From assembly GCA_003220265.1 (NCBI GenBank), contig QHRW01000063.1, positions 1 through 47,451 on the forward strand: a stretch of DNA of 47,451 nucleotides. The letters run 5' to 3'. The notes beneath the pieces were generated by a model that was not told the origin of the DNA, made no database searches, and was given only the letters and a program-made list of their open reading frames with translations. A program made the position numbers and the translations under genes. Shown here in pieces: positions 34,961 through 44,492 of the stretch. The DNA is from Candidatus Rokuibacteriota bacterium. Lineage in GTDB: Bacteria; Methylomirabilota; Methylomirabilia; Rokubacteriales; CSP1-6. How positions within the stretch are numbered: the stretch's first letter is position 1; each line of letters begins with the position of its first letter.

Positions 34961-37900
34961 GTGCAGCACGCCGAGTTCGTCCACCTGCACGTCCATTCGG
35001 AGTACAGCCTTCTCGACGGCGCCGCCCAGCTCGAGAAGCTGGTGGCCAAGGCCAAGGCGCTCAAGTTCCCCGCGATCGCGCTGACCGACCACGGCAACTT
35101 GTTCGGCGCCGTCGATTTCTACCTGGCCGCCCAGAAGGCCGGCGTGAAGCCCATCATCGGCTGCGAGCTCTATGTCGCGCCCGGTGGGCGGGCCGAGCGC
35201 GGCTCGCAGGACGGCGGCTACGAGGGCGCCAACCACCTGACCGTGCTGGTGCGCAATCTCGCCGGCTACAAGAACCTCATCAAGCTCGTGTCCAAGGCGT
35301 ACCTCGAGGGCTTCTACTACAAGCCGCGCGTGGACCGCGAGCTGCTGGCCCAGCACGCCGACGGGCTGCTGGTGCTCTCCGGCTGCCTCAACTCCGAGGT
35401 GTCGCGCGCCCTCAGCGCCGGCGACACCGCCAAGGCCACGCAGACCGCGGGCTGGTACCAGGAGGTCTTCGGCAAGGACCACTACTTCATGGAGGTCCAG
35501 GCCCACGGGATGGCCGAGCAGGTGAAGGTGACGGGCGAGACGCTGGCCATCGCCAAGGCCATCGGGGCGCCGGTCGCCGGCACCAACGACTCGCACTACC
35601 TCGAGGCCGGCCACGCGCGCGCGCACGAGGCGCTGCTGTGCATCCAGACGGGCAGCGGGATGAGCGATCCCAACCGCTGGAAGTTCTCCACCAACGAGTT
35701 CTACGTGAAGTCGGCCGACGAGATGGCGCGCGTCTTCGCGGACCTTCCGGAGGCCTGCCGCAACACGCTGGCGGTGGCCGAGCGCTGCAACCTCACGCTC
35801 GAATTCGGCAAGTTCCACCTGCCGCGCTACATGGTGCCGCCCGAGCACACGCTGGAGACGTACCTCGAGGAGCTGGCCCGCGAGGGGCTCAAGCGCCGCT
35901 ACGGGGTCAACCCCGGCGACACGATCGAGGCGCGCCTGGCCCACGAGCTGGCCGTCATCCAGAAGATGGGGTTCGCCGGTTACTTCCTCGTCGTCTGGGA
36001 CTTCATCCACTACGCGCGCCAGCACGGGGTCGCGGTGGGCCCGGGCCGCGGGTCGTCGGCCGGCTCGCTGGTCGCCTACTGTCTCGGGATCACCAACGTC
36101 GACCCCATGAAGTACAGCCTGCTGTTCGAGCGATTCTTGAACTCGGAGCGGATCACGATGCCCGACATGGACATCGATTTCGCCGACGACCGCCGCGACG
36201 AGGTGATCCGGTACGTCGCCGACAAGTACGGGCGCGACCGGGTGGCCCACATCATCACGTTCGGCACGCTGGGGGCCAAGGCCGCCATCCGCGACGTGGG
36301 GCGCGTGCTGGGGATGTCCTACACCGACGTGGATCGCATCGCCAAGCTGGTGCCGGGCTTCCCGCTCAACATCACGCTGGAGGACGCCTACCAGAAGTCG
36401 CCGCCGCTGGCGGACGCGGTGAAGGGCCAGCCGGCCGTGAAGGAGCTGTGGGACATCGCGCTCGCGCTGGAGGGCTGCACCCGCCACGCCTCCGTGCACG
36501 CCTCCGCCGTCGTCATCTCCGACGAGGCGCTCGACGAGCACATCCCGCTCTACAAGGACCCCAAGCGGCCGGAGCTCATCACCGGCTACGCGATGGGGCC
36601 CATCGAGAAGCTCGGCCTGCTCAAGATGGACTTCCTCGGGCTGCGCACGCTCACGGTGCTGGCCAACACCGTGCAGCTCATCAAGGAGTCGCGCGGGCTC
36701 GAGCTGAGCCTCGACGCGCTGCCGCTCGACGACGCCAGGACGTACGCGCTGCTCAGCGAGGCCAAGACCTTCGGCGTCTTCCAGCTGGAGTCGTCCGGCA
36801 TGCGGGAAGCGCTGCGCGGCCTGCGCCCGAGCGCGCTCGAGGACGTCATCGCGATGGTCTCGCTCTACCGCCCGGGCCCGATGGAGCTCATCCCCGACTT
36901 CATCGCGCGCAAGCATGGCAAGGCCAAGATCACCTACGAGCATCCCGCCATGGAGACCTTCACGCGGGAGACGTACGGGATCATGGTCTACCAGGAGCAG
37001 ATCATGCAGATCGCCTCCGAGATGGGGGGCTTCACCATGGGCGAGGCGGACACGCTCCGGCGCGCCATGGGCAAGAAGGACCGCGAGCTCATGGCCAAGC
37101 AGCGCGAGAAGTTCATCGCCGGCTGCAAGGAGCGGCAGACCGCCCCCGCCAAGGCCGAGCGCGTGTGGGAGCTGATGGAGAAGTTCGCGGGCTACGGCTT
37201 CAACAAGTGCCTGACCGCGGACACGATGATCGAGATGGCCGACGGCACGCGCAAGCCGATCACCGCCGTGCGCGACGGCGACCGGGTCCTCACCAAGGAC
37301 GGCCCGTTCGAGGCCAAGCGCGTGCGTCCCAGCGGCGTGCGCCCGGTGGGCCGGCTGCGGCTGGCCAACGGCATGGCGGTGCGCTGCACGCCCGATCATC
37401 CGGTCTTCACGCAGCGCGGCTGGGTGAACGCCGAGAAGCTGCTCGACAGCGACGCCGTGGCCGTGCTGGACGTGCTGGCGGCGGCGGACCTGCGCGTGGC
37501 GGCGCGGCGCCGCGTGGCGGCGGGGCTGCCGGCCACGGCGGAGGGCGACGTGCCGCTCGAGTGGTCGGCGCCGACCGCCTTCACGCCCGACGGCGTCGAG
37601 CCCACGTACGATTTCGAGGTGCCGAAGGCGGAGAGCTTCATCGCCAACGGCATCGCCGTCCACAACTCGCACGCGGCTGCCTACGCGCTCGTCGCCTACC
37701 AGACGGCGTACTTCAAGGCCAACTACCCGGTGGAGTTCATGGCCGCGCTGCTGACCTCGGAAATGGGCGACACCGACAAGATCGTGAAGTACATCGACGA
37801 GTGCCGCGCGATGGGCATCCGCGTGCAGCCGCCCGACGTCAACGTCTCGCAGGTGCGCTTCAGCGTGGCCGGCGACACCATCCACTTCGGCCTGGCCGCG

Positions 37901-38899
37901 ATCAAGAACGTGGGCGAGGCCGCCATGGAGTCGATCCTCCGGACGCGCGCGGCCGAGGGCGACTTCAAGACGCTGGAAGACTTCTGCGTGCGCGTCGACC
38001 TGCGGCTCGTCAACCGGCGCGTGATCGAGAGCTTGATCAAGGCGGGCGCCTTCGACACGCTGGGCCTGCCGCGCGCCCACCTGCTCGCGCAGTGCGACGT
38101 CGCGCTCGAGTCGGGGCAGCGCCAGCAGCGCGAGAAGGCGGAAGGGCAGGGCTCCTTCTTCGATCTCATGCCCGCCGCCGCGCCCGCACCGCGGGCGAGC
38201 GAGCCGGCCACCGCCGTCGTGCCCGAGTGGGACGACGACCAGCGGCTGGCCTACGAGAAGGAGGTCCTCGGCTTCTACGTCTCCGGCCATCCGCTCGCGC
38301 GCTTCGAGGGCGTGGCGGAATCGCTCGGCGTGACGTCCTCGGCCGAGCTCGCCAATCGCAGCCACGGCGCGCGCGTGACGCTCTTCGGCCACGTGGCGGC
38401 GATCAAGGAGACGGCCACCAAGAGCGGCAACCGCATGGCCTTCCTCACGCTGGAGGACATGGCGGGCACGGTCGACGTGACGGTCTTCCCCGAGCCCTAC
38501 AAGGCGGCCGCGATGCTCTTGCGCGCGCGCGAGCCGGTCGTCATCCGCGGCCGCGTGGACGACAGCGACAAGGGCCGCGTCGTGCTGGCCGAGGACGTGC
38601 GCCCCCTCGAGCAGTCGATGGCCGCCGGCGGCCGCGCCCGGAACGGCGGCGAGCCCACGGCGTGCCGCGTGCGCGTGCGCGCCGGCGAGACGGCCGGCGC
38701 CACGCTCGCCGCGCTGCGCCGGCTCTGCGAGGAGCACGCGGGCACGGTGCCGGTCTTCCTGCACCTGCTGCTGCCGGGTCACGAGGTGGTGGTGCGCGCG
38801 CGCGGCGTGGCGGTGGAGGCCAGCGGCGAGCTCGTGGCCAAGCTCGAAACGCTCCTGGGCGCCGGCGCCGCGGTGATCGAGCATGCCGGACGCGCTTGA
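34961..38899 (+). CDS. dnaE: DNA polymerase III alpha subunit with mini-intein
   Basis: The 1312-codon gene encodes the replicative polymerase. A PHP domain opens it ([32 protein letters not shown]), followed by the palm with [18 protein letters not shown] and catalytic PDMDIDF (Asp402, Asp404), the fingers, a tandem HhH region, and an OB-fold ([39 protein letters not shown]). A 153-residue intein interrupts residues 750-902, between FNK and [15 protein letters not shown]; without it the protein is 1159 aa, the normal DnaE1 size. The start is GTG 34961, ten bases after guaA. The accA start lies inside its last 17 bases. Confidence 0.96.
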   Translation: MQHAEFVHLHVHSEYSLLDGAAQLEKLVAKAKALKFPAIALTDHGNLFGAVDFYLAAQKAGVKPIIGCELYVAPGGRAERGSQDGGYEGANHLTVLVRNLAGYKNLIKLVSKAYLEGFYYKPRVDRELLAQHADGLLVLSGCLNSEVSRALSAGDTAKATQTAGWYQEVFGKDHYFMEVQAHGMAEQVKVTGETLAIAKAIGAPVAGTNDSHYLEAGHARAHEALLCIQTGSGMSDPNRWKFSTNEFYVKSADEMARVFADLPEACRNTLAVAERCNLTLEFGKFHLPRYMVPPEHTLETYLEELAREGLKRRYGVNPGDTIEARLAHELAVIQKMGFAGYFLVVWDFIHYARQHGVAVGPGRGSSAGSLVAYCLGITNVDPMKYSLLFERFLNSERITMPDMDIDFADDRRDEVIRYVADKYGRDRVAHIITFGTLGAKAAIRDVGRVLGMSYTDVDRIAKLVPGFPLNITLEDAYQKSPPLADAVKGQPAVKELWDIALALEGCTRHASVHASAVVISDEALDEHIPLYKDPKRPELITGYAMGPIEKLGLLKMDFLGLRTLTVLANTVQLIKESRGLELSLDALPLDDARTYALLSEAKTFGVFQLESSGMREALRGLRPSALEDVIAMVSLYRPGPMELIPDFIARKHGKAKITYEHPAMETFTRETYGIMVYQEQIMQIASEMGGFTMGEADTLRRAMGKKDRELMAKQREKFIAGCKERQTAPAKAERVWELMEKFAGYGFNKCLTADTMIEMADGTRKPITAVRDGDRVLTKDGPFEAKRVRPSGVRPVGRLRLANGMAVRCTPDHPVFTQRGWVNAEKLLDSDAVAVLDVLAAADLRVAARRRVAAGLPATAEGDVPLEWSAPTAFTPDGVEPTYDFEVPKAESFIANGIAVHNSHAAAYALVAYQTAYFKANYPVEFMAALLTSEMGDTDKIVKYIDECRAMGIRVQPPDVNVSQVRFSVAGDTIHFGLAAIKNVGEAAMESILRTRAAEGDFKTLEDFCVRVDLRLVNRRVIESLIKAGAFDTLGLPRAHLLAQCDVALESGQRQQREKAEGQGSFFDLMPAAAPAPRASEPATAVVPEWDDDQRLAYEKEVLGFYVSGHPLARFEGVAESLGVTSSAELANRSHGARVTLFGHVAAIKETATKSGNRMAFLTLEDMAGTVDVTVFPEPYKAAAMLLRAREPVVIRGRVDDSDKGRVVLAEDVRPLEQSMAAGGRARNGGEPTACRVRVRAGETAGATLAALRRLCEEHAGTVPVFLHLLLPGHEVVVRARGVAVEASGELVAKLETLLGAGAAVIEHAGRA
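37208..37666 (+). other. In-frame mini-intein within dnaE
   Basis: The element is 153 residues, from Cys750 to Asn902 of the precursor. Block A is [18 protein letters not shown], block B contains [20 protein letters not shown] with the TxxH signature, block F is [17 protein letters not shown] and the end is VHN followed by Ser+1 of the extein. All residues needed for protein splicing are present (Cys1, block B Thr and His, terminal His-Asn, Ser+1). The middle is only about 60 residues and has no LAGLIDADG or other homing endonuclease, so it should splice but not move. Base composition matches the host gene, suggesting long residence. Confidence 0.95.
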
Positions 38900-39851
38900 C
38901 TTCGAGCAGCCGCTGCTCGAGATCGAGACCCGCATCGCCGAGCTGCAGGCGGTCGAGGACCCCTCGAGCGTCCGGGACGAGATCGCCAAGCTGGACGAAC
39001 GCCTGACGCGGCTGCGTCAGCGGACCTTCGCGAGCCTCACGGCCTGGCAGCGCACGCAGCTGGCGCGCCATCCCCGGCGGCCCTACATGCGCGACTGGTG
39101 CAAGCTGCTCTTCGACGACTTCCTCGAGCTGCACGGCGATCGCCTCTTCGGCGACGACGCCGCCATCGTGGGCGGCCTGGCCCGCTTCGAGGGTCGCTCG
39201 GTGGTCGTGCTCGGTCACCAGAAGGGGCGGGACACGCGCGAGAAGATCGCGCGCAATTTCGGCATGCCGCATCCGGAAGGCTACCGCAAGGCGCACCGCC
39301 TGTTCGAGATGGCCGCGAAGTTCGGCAAGCCCGTGCTGACGTTCATCGATACGCCGGGCGCCTATCCCGGCGTCGGCGCCGAGGAGCGCGGCCAGGCCGA
39401 GGCCATCGCGCGCAACCTGCGCCTGATGGCGGGCCTGCCCACGCCGATCATCGCCGTGGTGACGGGCGAGGGGGGCAGCGGCGGCGCGCTCGCCATCGGC
39501 ATGGGCAACCGCGTGCTCATGCTCGAGTACGCCGTCTACTCGGTGATCTCGCCCGAGGGCTGCGCGGCCATCCTGTGGGGCGACGCCGGCAAGGCCGCCG
39601 AGGCGGCCGAGGTGATGAAGACGACGGCACCCGACCTGGTGCGGCTCGGGGTCGTCGACGGGATCGTGCCGGAGCCGGTCGGTGGCGCGCATCGCGACTG
39701 GGACGGTGCCGGCGCCCTGCTGAAGGCCGCCCTGCGCCAGGAGCTCGCCGCGCTGGCGCAGACGCCGCCCGACGAGCTCATCGGCGACCGCTACGAGAAG
39801 TTCCGGCGCATCGGGGCCTTCGAGGAGACCGCCTCGCCCGCTCGCGCCTGA
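38883..39851 (+). CDS. accA: Acetyl-CoA carboxylase carboxyltransferase subunit alpha
   Basis: The 322-aa protein starts [18 protein letters not shown], a helical N-terminus typical of AccA, and continues with [80 protein letters not shown], and the oxyanion-type [34 protein letters not shown]. With AccD it transfers CO2 from biotin to acetyl-CoA, making malonyl-CoA for fatty acid synthesis. It overlaps dnaE by 17 bases, so translation is probably coupled; dnaE-accA is a widely conserved order. The gene converges on the regulator with a 4-base gap. Confidence 0.97.
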   Translation: MPDALDFEQPLLEIETRIAELQAVEDPSSVRDEIAKLDERLTRLRQRTFASLTAWQRTQLARHPRRPYMRDWCKLLFDDFLELHGDRLFGDDAAIVGGLARFEGRSVVVLGHQKGRDTREKIARNFGMPHPEGYRKAHRLFEMAAKFGKPVLTFIDTPGAYPGVGAEERGQAEAIARNLRLMAGLPTPIIAVVTGEGGSGGALAIGMGNRVLMLEYAVYSVISPEGCAAILWGDAGKAAEAAEVMKTTAPDLVRLGVVDGIVPEPVGGAHRDWDGAGALLKAALRQELAALAQTPPDELIGDRYEKFRRIGAFEETASPARA

Positions 39852-39855
39852 GGCC

Positions 39856-40848
39856 TCAGCGCCCGAGCAGTCCCCGCGCGCAGTCCTCGTCGGTGACGAG
39901 GACGTTCACGAAGCGGCCCCGCAGCGCGCCGCGCACGGCGTCGACCTTGCCGCGGCCGCCCGCGATGGCGATGACCGAGCGGTCGTCGCGCTTGGCGAGG
40001 GCCTGCAGGCGGTCGCCCTCCACGCTGAGCACGCGGTGCGAGAGCAGGCGGAGCTCGCTGCGATCGACGATGCGGCCCTCGGCGTCGAAGGGCTGGTAGT
40101 TGATCTCGCCGACCACGCCGAGCTGGCGCAGCTTCTTCACGCTCACCCCGTAGGATTCCGCCAGCGAGCAAAACCCCGGCGTGTTCTCGGCGATGAGGCC
40201 GATGCCGGTGAGCGCGATGTCGACGTTCTGGGCGGCCTCGAAGATCCCGCGGATCTCGGCGTCGCGCAGCAGCCGCTTGCGCTCGCGCTCGATCTCCCGC
40301 AGCGAGAGCAGGTGCTGCACGGGGAGCGCGTAGGCGCGCACCTGGGGGCGATACTTGGCCGCCATCATGCCGACCAGCGTGTTGGGGAAGAGGTCGACCA
40401 GCTTCAGCGTGCTCTCGCCCGAGAGGGGATAGAGCGAGAAGTCGCGGAAGCGCCGCTCGCGCAGCGCGCGGATCGTCTGGTAGAGCGTGAACCCGCACGA
40501 GAGCCCGATCTTCATCCCGTTGCGGGCGAGCTTCTCGAAGTGCAGGGCGGCCGCCGCGCCCAGCTCCGCCTTGAGGTCGCCGCGCCCGCCGGCCACGATC
40601 ACCACCGCCTCCCGCAGCCCGTAGGCCTGGGCCAGCGCCGTCTCCAGCGCCTCGGTGCGGGGCAGGTCCAGCTCCACGCGCACGAAGCCCTCGTCCATGG
40701 CGCGCTTGAGCAGGCGGGACACGGTGGCGGCCGACACGTCCAGGGCCTTGGCGATGTCCTTCTGGCTGCGGGCCTGGCGATAGTAGAGCTCCAGGCACTG
40801 CACCATGAGGCGCAGCTCGCGCGAGGTCGGGTGAGAAATTAATTTCAT
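39856..40848 (-). CDS. SorC/CggR-like sugar-binding transcriptional regulator
   Basis: The 330-aa protein has an N-terminal helix-turn-helix (about 13-55: LRLMVQCLELYYRQARSQKDIAKALDVSAATVSRLLKRAMDEGFVRV) and a large C-terminal sugar-phosphate-binding domain of the SorC/DeoR type (IGLSCGFTLYQTIRAL, DIALTGIGLIAENTPGF, GVVGEINYQPFDAEG, VIAIAGGRGKVDAVRGAL). Members such as CggR sense phosphorylated glycolytic sugars. It is divergent from FBP aldolase/phosphatase with 103 bases between starts, so it probably controls that gene and itself. The ATG at 40848 sits on a 12-bp AT-rich palindrome (40835-40846). The effector is unknown; fructose 1,6-bisphosphate would be the natural guess from context. 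Confidence 0.85.
   Translation of the reverse strand: MKLISHPTSRELRLMVQCLELYYRQARSQKDIAKALDVSAATVSRLLKRAMDEGFVRVELDLPRTEALETALAQAYGLREAVVIVAGGRGDLKAELGAAAALHFEKLARNGMKIGLSCGFTLYQTIRALRERRFRDFSLYPLSGESTLKLVDLFPNTLVGMMAAKYRPQVRAYALPVQHLLSLREIERERKRLLRDAEIRGIFEAAQNVDIALTGIGLIAENTPGFCSLAESYGVSVKKLRQLGVVGEINYQPFDAEGRIVDRSELRLLSHRVLSVEGDRLQALAKRDDRSVIAIAGGRGKVDAVRGALRGRFVNVLVTDEDCARGLLGR
40835..40846. promoter_or_regulatory. AT-rich 12-bp palindrome, candidate operator at the regulator start
   Basis: GAAATTAATTTC is a perfect palindrome covering the first codons of the regulator, in a strongly GC-rich setting. It could be an autoregulatory operator; its effect on codons 1-5 (KLIS) may also explain its composition. 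Confidence 0.35.
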
Positions 40849-40865
40849 GGAACTGAAGATCTTGC

Positions 40866-40894
40866 TTGACGGCCCGAGTGTACCGCCGTTATCC
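40866..40894 (+). promoter_or_regulatory. Predicted sigma-70 promoter of FBP aldolase/phosphatase
   Basis: TTGACG (40866-40871) and TTATCC (40889-40894) with a 17-base spacer; start expected near 40901. On the minus strand a TACACT -10-like box for the divergent regulator lies at 40882-40877, within this spacer, so the two promoters may overlap face to face. Confidence 0.55.
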
Positions 40895-40951
40895 TTCGAC
40901 CATCAGCCAAAAATCTCCTTCGGTCGCGTTCACCCCACGCAGGAGGCCACC

Positions 40952-42481
40952 ATGACCCAGCGGCCCTACGGCCCCTCCGACGGCCGGCCGGCGATCAGCA
41001 TGAGCGAGTATCACCAGTCCAAGCAGGAGCTCGACGGGCTGCCCCTCACGGTGACCGAGAAGATCCCCGTCACCAACACGCCGAACATCTTTTCCTACAA
41101 GTCGTACGTGTTCGCCAGGAACCCCGCCCTGGTGCGGCGCTTCATCAAGGCCACCAAGGCCGACGTGGGCGGCGTGGGCGGCCACGTGGTGGCGGCCGAC
41201 GAGGTGAAGTCGATCATCGCCAAGTTCGTGCTGGACAACAACAGCTACCAGGGCGAGCCCATCTTCACCTCGCTGATCGTGACGCACACCGGCGACGACT
41301 GCGCGGTCACCGGCATCATGGCGGAGACGGTCGACATGTCGGTCGTCGACCAGCTCATGTGGGACGCGCTGCAGGAGGGCGCCACCAAGGCCGCCGAGCT
41401 CGGCCTCTACGGCCCCGGGCAGGACCTGGTGGCCGACGCCTTCACCGGCAACCTGCGCGGCGCCGGCCCCGCCACGGTGGCGCTGCCGTTCCCGGTGCGC
41501 AAGGACAACGCCTCGCAGACCGTCCTCGTCTCCTTCGCCGACAAGACGGAGCCGATGGCCTTCAACCACTTCGCCACCGGCGCCTACATGCTGCCGCGGT
41601 TCAACACCGGGCTCATCATCGCCTCCTCCAAGATGAAGCGCGGCTACCTCTTCGAGATCGTCGACCTCGACACCAAGGCCCAGGCCATCGAGGCCGGCGC
41701 CCATCCGCGCGATCCCAAGGCGCTCGACGGCAAGATGGAGGAGCTGGCCAAGGGGCTGCAGGAGAAGGTCATCACGCTGCGCGCGCCCGAAGACCTCTAC
41801 GACATCGAAGGCCTCACGCGCTCGTCGCGCTTCGTCATCGCGCGCATCTGGAGCCGCGGCGACCACGGCGAGAAGGACCAGCTCGGCTACGTGTGCTCGG
41901 CCGAGCGGCTGCACAACATCAAGACCAAGAAGGGTTTCACCTACGGCGGCAAGGACGACCCCGTCCTGCTCGCCTTCGCGCAGGGCGACTGGCCGGCGCC
42001 GGGCGAGATCACCTCGCCGTGGGCGACGGCGCCCATGGTGGCCGGCGACTGCCGCGGCAGCCACAACCTGCACATCCTGCCGATGCCGATCAACTCGCAG
42101 ACCTCGTACTGGTCGGGGCCGATCCTGTCGGCGATCACGCTCTCCTGCAACATCCACACGGGGCGCATCGGCGCCATCTCCGATCAATTCGCGCTCGGCA
42201 CGCCGTGGGACGAGGTGCGCCGCCAGGCCTCACAGCTCGCCATCCAGTTCCGCCACGCGCACGGCGTCAAGCAGCCCGCCACGCTGCACGAGGACGAGCT
42301 CGAGTACCAGGAGGGCTGGAGGGAACGGCGCGCGCGCCTCGAGCGCCAGTTCGAGGTGAAGCCCGCGCTCACGTTCGGCAACGGCACTGGTCACGGACAC
42401 GGCAACGGCCACGGCGCGGCGCCCAAGGCGCCCGTCGCCGCCGCCTCCACCAAGAGCGGCCGTCCCGAGGAGATCGATTAG
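40952..42481 (+). CDS. Bifunctional fructose-1,6-bisphosphate aldolase/phosphatase
   Basis: The 509-aa protein belongs to the archaeal-type (class V) FBP aldolase/phosphatase family, a gluconeogenic enzyme that condenses triose phosphates and dephosphorylates the product. Matching statements are KADVGGVGGHVV, THTGDDCAV, AAELGLYGPGQDLVADAFTGNLRGAGPA, FADKTEPMAFN, GKDDPVLLAF, GDCRGSHNLHILP and LHEDELEYQEGW. The archaeal enzymes are about 370-390 aa; this one has about 65 extra N-terminal residues and a 34-residue C-terminal tail starting with Gly/His repeats (GTGHGHGNGHG). ATG 40952 is chosen for its AGGAGG five bases upstream and because the promoter lies after the earlier ATG at 40847. The gene is divergent from the sugar-sensing regulator. 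Confidence 0.88.
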   Translation: MTQRPYGPSDGRPAISMSEYHQSKQELDGLPLTVTEKIPVTNTPNIFSYKSYVFARNPALVRRFIKATKADVGGVGGHVVAADEVKSIIAKFVLDNNSYQGEPIFTSLIVTHTGDDCAVTGIMAETVDMSVVDQLMWDALQEGATKAAELGLYGPGQDLVADAFTGNLRGAGPATVALPFPVRKDNASQTVLVSFADKTEPMAFNHFATGAYMLPRFNTGLIIASSKMKRGYLFEIVDLDTKAQAIEAGAHPRDPKALDGKMEELAKGLQEKVITLRAPEDLYDIEGLTRSSRFVIARIWSRGDHGEKDQLGYVCSAERLHNIKTKKGFTYGGKDDPVLLAFAQGDWPAPGEITSPWATAPMVAGDCRGSHNLHILPMPINSQTSYWSGPILSAITLSCNIHTGRIGAISDQFALGTPWDEVRRQASQLAIQFRHAHGVKQPATLHEDELEYQEGWRERRARLERQFEVKPALTFGNGTGHGHGNGHGAAPKAPVAAASTKSGRPEEID

Positions 42482-42493
42482 TGACTTAGTTAC

Positions 42494-42520
42494 ATGGGGG
42501 GCCCCGAAAGGGCCCCCCAT
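42494..42520 (+). terminator. Strong hairpin after FBP aldolase/phosphatase
   Basis: A perfect 11-bp stem, ATGGGGGGCCC (42494-42504) with GGGCCCCCCAT (42510-42520), loop CGAAA, starts 13 bases behind the stop. It is not followed by a T-run but by a second hairpin. Confidence 0.6.
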
Positions 42521-42535
42521 ACCCCCCGGTCGTTC

Positions 42536-42564
42536 GGAGCGCCCCGGCGAAGCCGTGGCGCTCC
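42536..42564 (+). terminator. Second hairpin with T-rich flank
   Basis: GGAGCGCC-C-CGGC, loop GAA, GCCG-T-GGCGCTCC: 12 pairs with one mismatch, followed by a T-rich stretch (42565-42581). Probably a terminator; its core resembles the repeat at 19962-19980. Confidence 0.6.
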
Positions 42565-42579
42565 TCTATTATCCTTTGT

Positions 42580-42608
42580 TTGACTTGCCCGGAGGCGGAT
42601 GCTACGGT
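42580..42608 (+). promoter_or_regulatory. Predicted sigma-70 promoter of miaB
   Basis: TTGACT (42580-42585) and TACGGT (42603-42608) with a 17-base spacer. It covers the in-frame ATG at 42599, so translation should begin at ATG 42644 instead. Confidence 0.5.
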
Positions 42609-42643
42609 CAATCCACCGTAAATCAGGGATTTGCGGGACGCGC

Positions 42644-43987
42644 ATGGCCAACAAGCTCCACCTGATCACGTACGGCTGCCAGATGAACGAGTACGACTCC
42701 GAGCGGGTTGCCGGCCTGCTCCGCGAGCGTGACTACGAGCTCACCACCGACGAGCGCGAAGCCGACGTCATCTTGCTCAACACCTGCGCGATTCGCGAGA
42801 AGGCCGAGGACAAGGTCTTCTCCAAGCTCGGCGAGCTCAAGCGGCTCAAGGCCGCGCGTCCGGACCTCGTGATCGGCGTCATGGGCTGCATGGCGCAGCT
42901 CCAGCAAGAGAACGTCCTGCGCCGCGCGCCCAGCGTCGATCTCGTCTTCGGCTCGCCGGCGATCGCGCGGGTGGGGGAGCTGGTCGAGCGCGCGCGCCGC
43001 GAGCGGCGGCCCGTGCTGGACACGGCGGAGGCGCCGCTGGTGAAGATCACGGCGAAGGCGGCCGGCGCCGAGCGCCTGAAGGCCTTCGTCACCGTGATGG
43101 AGGGCTGCGAGAAGCACTGCACGTTCTGCGTGGTGCCGCGCACGCGCGGGCGCGAGCGCAGCCACACGCCCGAGGCGATCGTGGCCGAGATCGAGGGGCT
43201 GGTGGCCGAGGGCTGCCGCGAGGTGACGCTGCTCGGGCAGACGGTCAACGCCTACGGGCGCGATCTCACGCCGCCCACGGACCTGGCCGAGCTGTTCCAC
43301 CGCGTGAACGACGTCGAGGGCCTCGCGCGCATCCGCTTCACGACCTCGAACCCCTACAACCTCACGCCCACGCTGATCCGCGCCATGCGCGAGGTGCCCA
43401 AGGTGTGCGAGTGGTTCCACCTGCCGCTGCAGTCGGGGTCCGACCGCATTCTCGAGCGCATGAACCGCGGCTACACCCGCGCGCGCTACCTCGAGCTGGT
43501 GGAGGCCCTGCGCGAGGCGGAGCCGGCCATGGCGTTCTCGACCGACATCATCGTGGGCTTTCCCGGCGAGACCGACGAGGATTTCGAGGCGACGGTCGAG
43601 ATGATCGAGCGCGTCGGCTACGACAACGTCTTCGTCTTCCGCTACTCGCGCCGTCCCGGCACGCCGGCCGCGGCCATGCCGGACCAGATCCCCGACGCCG
43701 TGAAGGCCGCGCGCAACGGCCGGCTGCTCGAGGTCGTGCAGCGCGTGACCGCCGCGCGCGGCGGGCTTCTGGCCGGGCGTACCATGGAGGTGCTGGTGGA
43801 CGGCACGTCGCGCAAGAGCCCCGGCGAGCTGGCGGGGCGCACGCGCTGCAATCGCGTCGTCAACTTCGACGGGCAGGGGCAGGTCGCCGTCGGCGACGTC
43901 ATCCACGTCCTCGTCACCGACGTGCTGCCGCACAGCCTGCGCGGCGCGCTCGCGACGCCGGAGGAGGCCGTATGCTGGTCGAGATGA
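42644..43987 (+). CDS. miaB: tRNA-2-methylthio-N6-dimethylallyladenosine synthase
   Basis: The 447-aa radical SAM methylthiotransferase has the three N-terminal cluster cysteines Cys12 (TYGCQMNEYDS), Cys48 (NTCAIREKAE) and Cys82 (GVMGCMAQ), the radical SAM motif CEKHCTFC at 155-162, and a C-terminal TRAM domain (GRTMEVLVDG..GRTRCNRVVNFDG). It adds the methylthio group to i6A37 of tRNAs reading UNN codons. ATG 42644 fits family N-termini and the predicted promoter; the ORF extends in frame to ATG 42599. The next gene starts inside its last 16 bases. Confidence 0.95.
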   Translation: MANKLHLITYGCQMNEYDSERVAGLLRERDYELTTDEREADVILLNTCAIREKAEDKVFSKLGELKRLKAARPDLVIGVMGCMAQLQQENVLRRAPSVDLVFGSPAIARVGELVERARRERRPVLDTAEAPLVKITAKAAGAERLKAFVTVMEGCEKHCTFCVVPRTRGRERSHTPEAIVAEIEGLVAEGCREVTLLGQTVNAYGRDLTPPTDLAELFHRVNDVEGLARIRFTTSNPYNLTPTLIRAMREVPKVCEWFHLPLQSGSDRILERMNRGYTRARYLELVEALREAEPAMAFSTDIIVGFPGETDEDFEATVEMIERVGYDNVFVFRYSRRPGTPAAAMPDQIPDAVKAARNGRLLEVVQRVTAARGGLLAGRTMEVLVDGTSRKSPGELAGRTRCNRVVNFDGQGQVAVGDVIHVLVTDVLPHSLRGALATPEEAVCWSR

Positions 43988-44475
43988 AGGTGCGCGGCCT
44001 GGCGCTGGATCCGGTCTCCAACATGCCGATCATCATCCTGCGCGACGACGAGGACAAGCGCTCGCTGCCGATCTGGGTCGGTATCTTCGAGGCCAACGCC
44101 ATCGCGCTCGAGCTGGAGAAGATCGCCACGCCGCGCCCGATGACCCACGACCTGATCAAGAACGTGCTGGAGTCGCTCGACGTGCAGGTCACCCGCGTGG
44201 TCGTCACCGACCTGCGCGAGAACACCTTCTACGCCGTGCTCCATCTCAAGCTCGGCACCAACGAGTACACGGTCGACTCGCGGCCGTCGGACGCCATCGC
44301 GCTGGCGCTGCGCGTGGGCGCGACGATCTTCGTGGACGAGGACGTCTTCCCCAAGGCCGGCAAGATGGAGGTCAGCAAGGAAGGGGAGCCGATGAAGGCG
44401 GACGACCCCGAGCAGCTGCGCGAGTGGCTGCAGAACATCAAGCCGGAGGATTTCGAGAAGTACAACAAGGCCTGA
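43972..44475 (+). CDS. Bifunctional nuclease family protein (DUF151)
   Basis: The 167-aa protein begins MLVEMKVRGLALDPVSNMPIIILRD and has LPIWVGIFEANAIALELEKI, RPMTHDLIKNVLESL and SRPSDAIALALRV, the statements of the BFN/DUF151 domain. Members have reported DNase and RNase activity in plants, but the bacterial role is unclear. It lacks the C-terminal UVR motif some members carry; the tail is acidic and helical. GGAGGAGG just upstream supports ATG 43972. The 16-base overlap with miaB suggests co-translation; miaB next to this gene is common in Deltaproteobacteria-like genomes. Confidence 0.9.
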   Translation: MLVEMKVRGLALDPVSNMPIIILRDDEDKRSLPIWVGIFEANAIALELEKIATPRPMTHDLIKNVLESLDVQVTRVVVTDLRENTFYAVLHLKLGTNEYTVDSRPSDAIALALRVGATIFVDEDVFPKAGKMEVSKEGEPMKADDPEQLREWLQNIKPEDFEKYNKA

Positions 44476-44492
44476 GCGAGGGCCGAGGCCGC

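Noticed and set aside
34913..38989. Very long antisense open frame opposite dnaE, and similar ones throughout
   Set aside because: Long antisense frames are expected at this GC content; the products are Arg/His/Ala-rich low-complexity shadows.
39848..39859. CTGAGGCCTCAG palindrome between accA and the regulator as bidirectional terminator
   Set aside because: It covers both stop codons but can form only a 4-bp stem with a tight loop and no T-run.
40856..40863. AAGATCTT palindrome as operator
   Set aside because: Only 8 bp with no extended symmetry; too short to claim.
40847..40951. Upstream ATG 40847 as start of FBP aldolase/phosphatase
   Set aside because: The promoter lies after it, and ATG 40952 has AGGAGG at ideal distance; the extra 35 residues look untranslated.
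42599..42643. ATG 42599 as start of miaB
   Set aside because: It lies within the predicted promoter and the added residues do not match the family; ATG 42644 begins the conserved strand.
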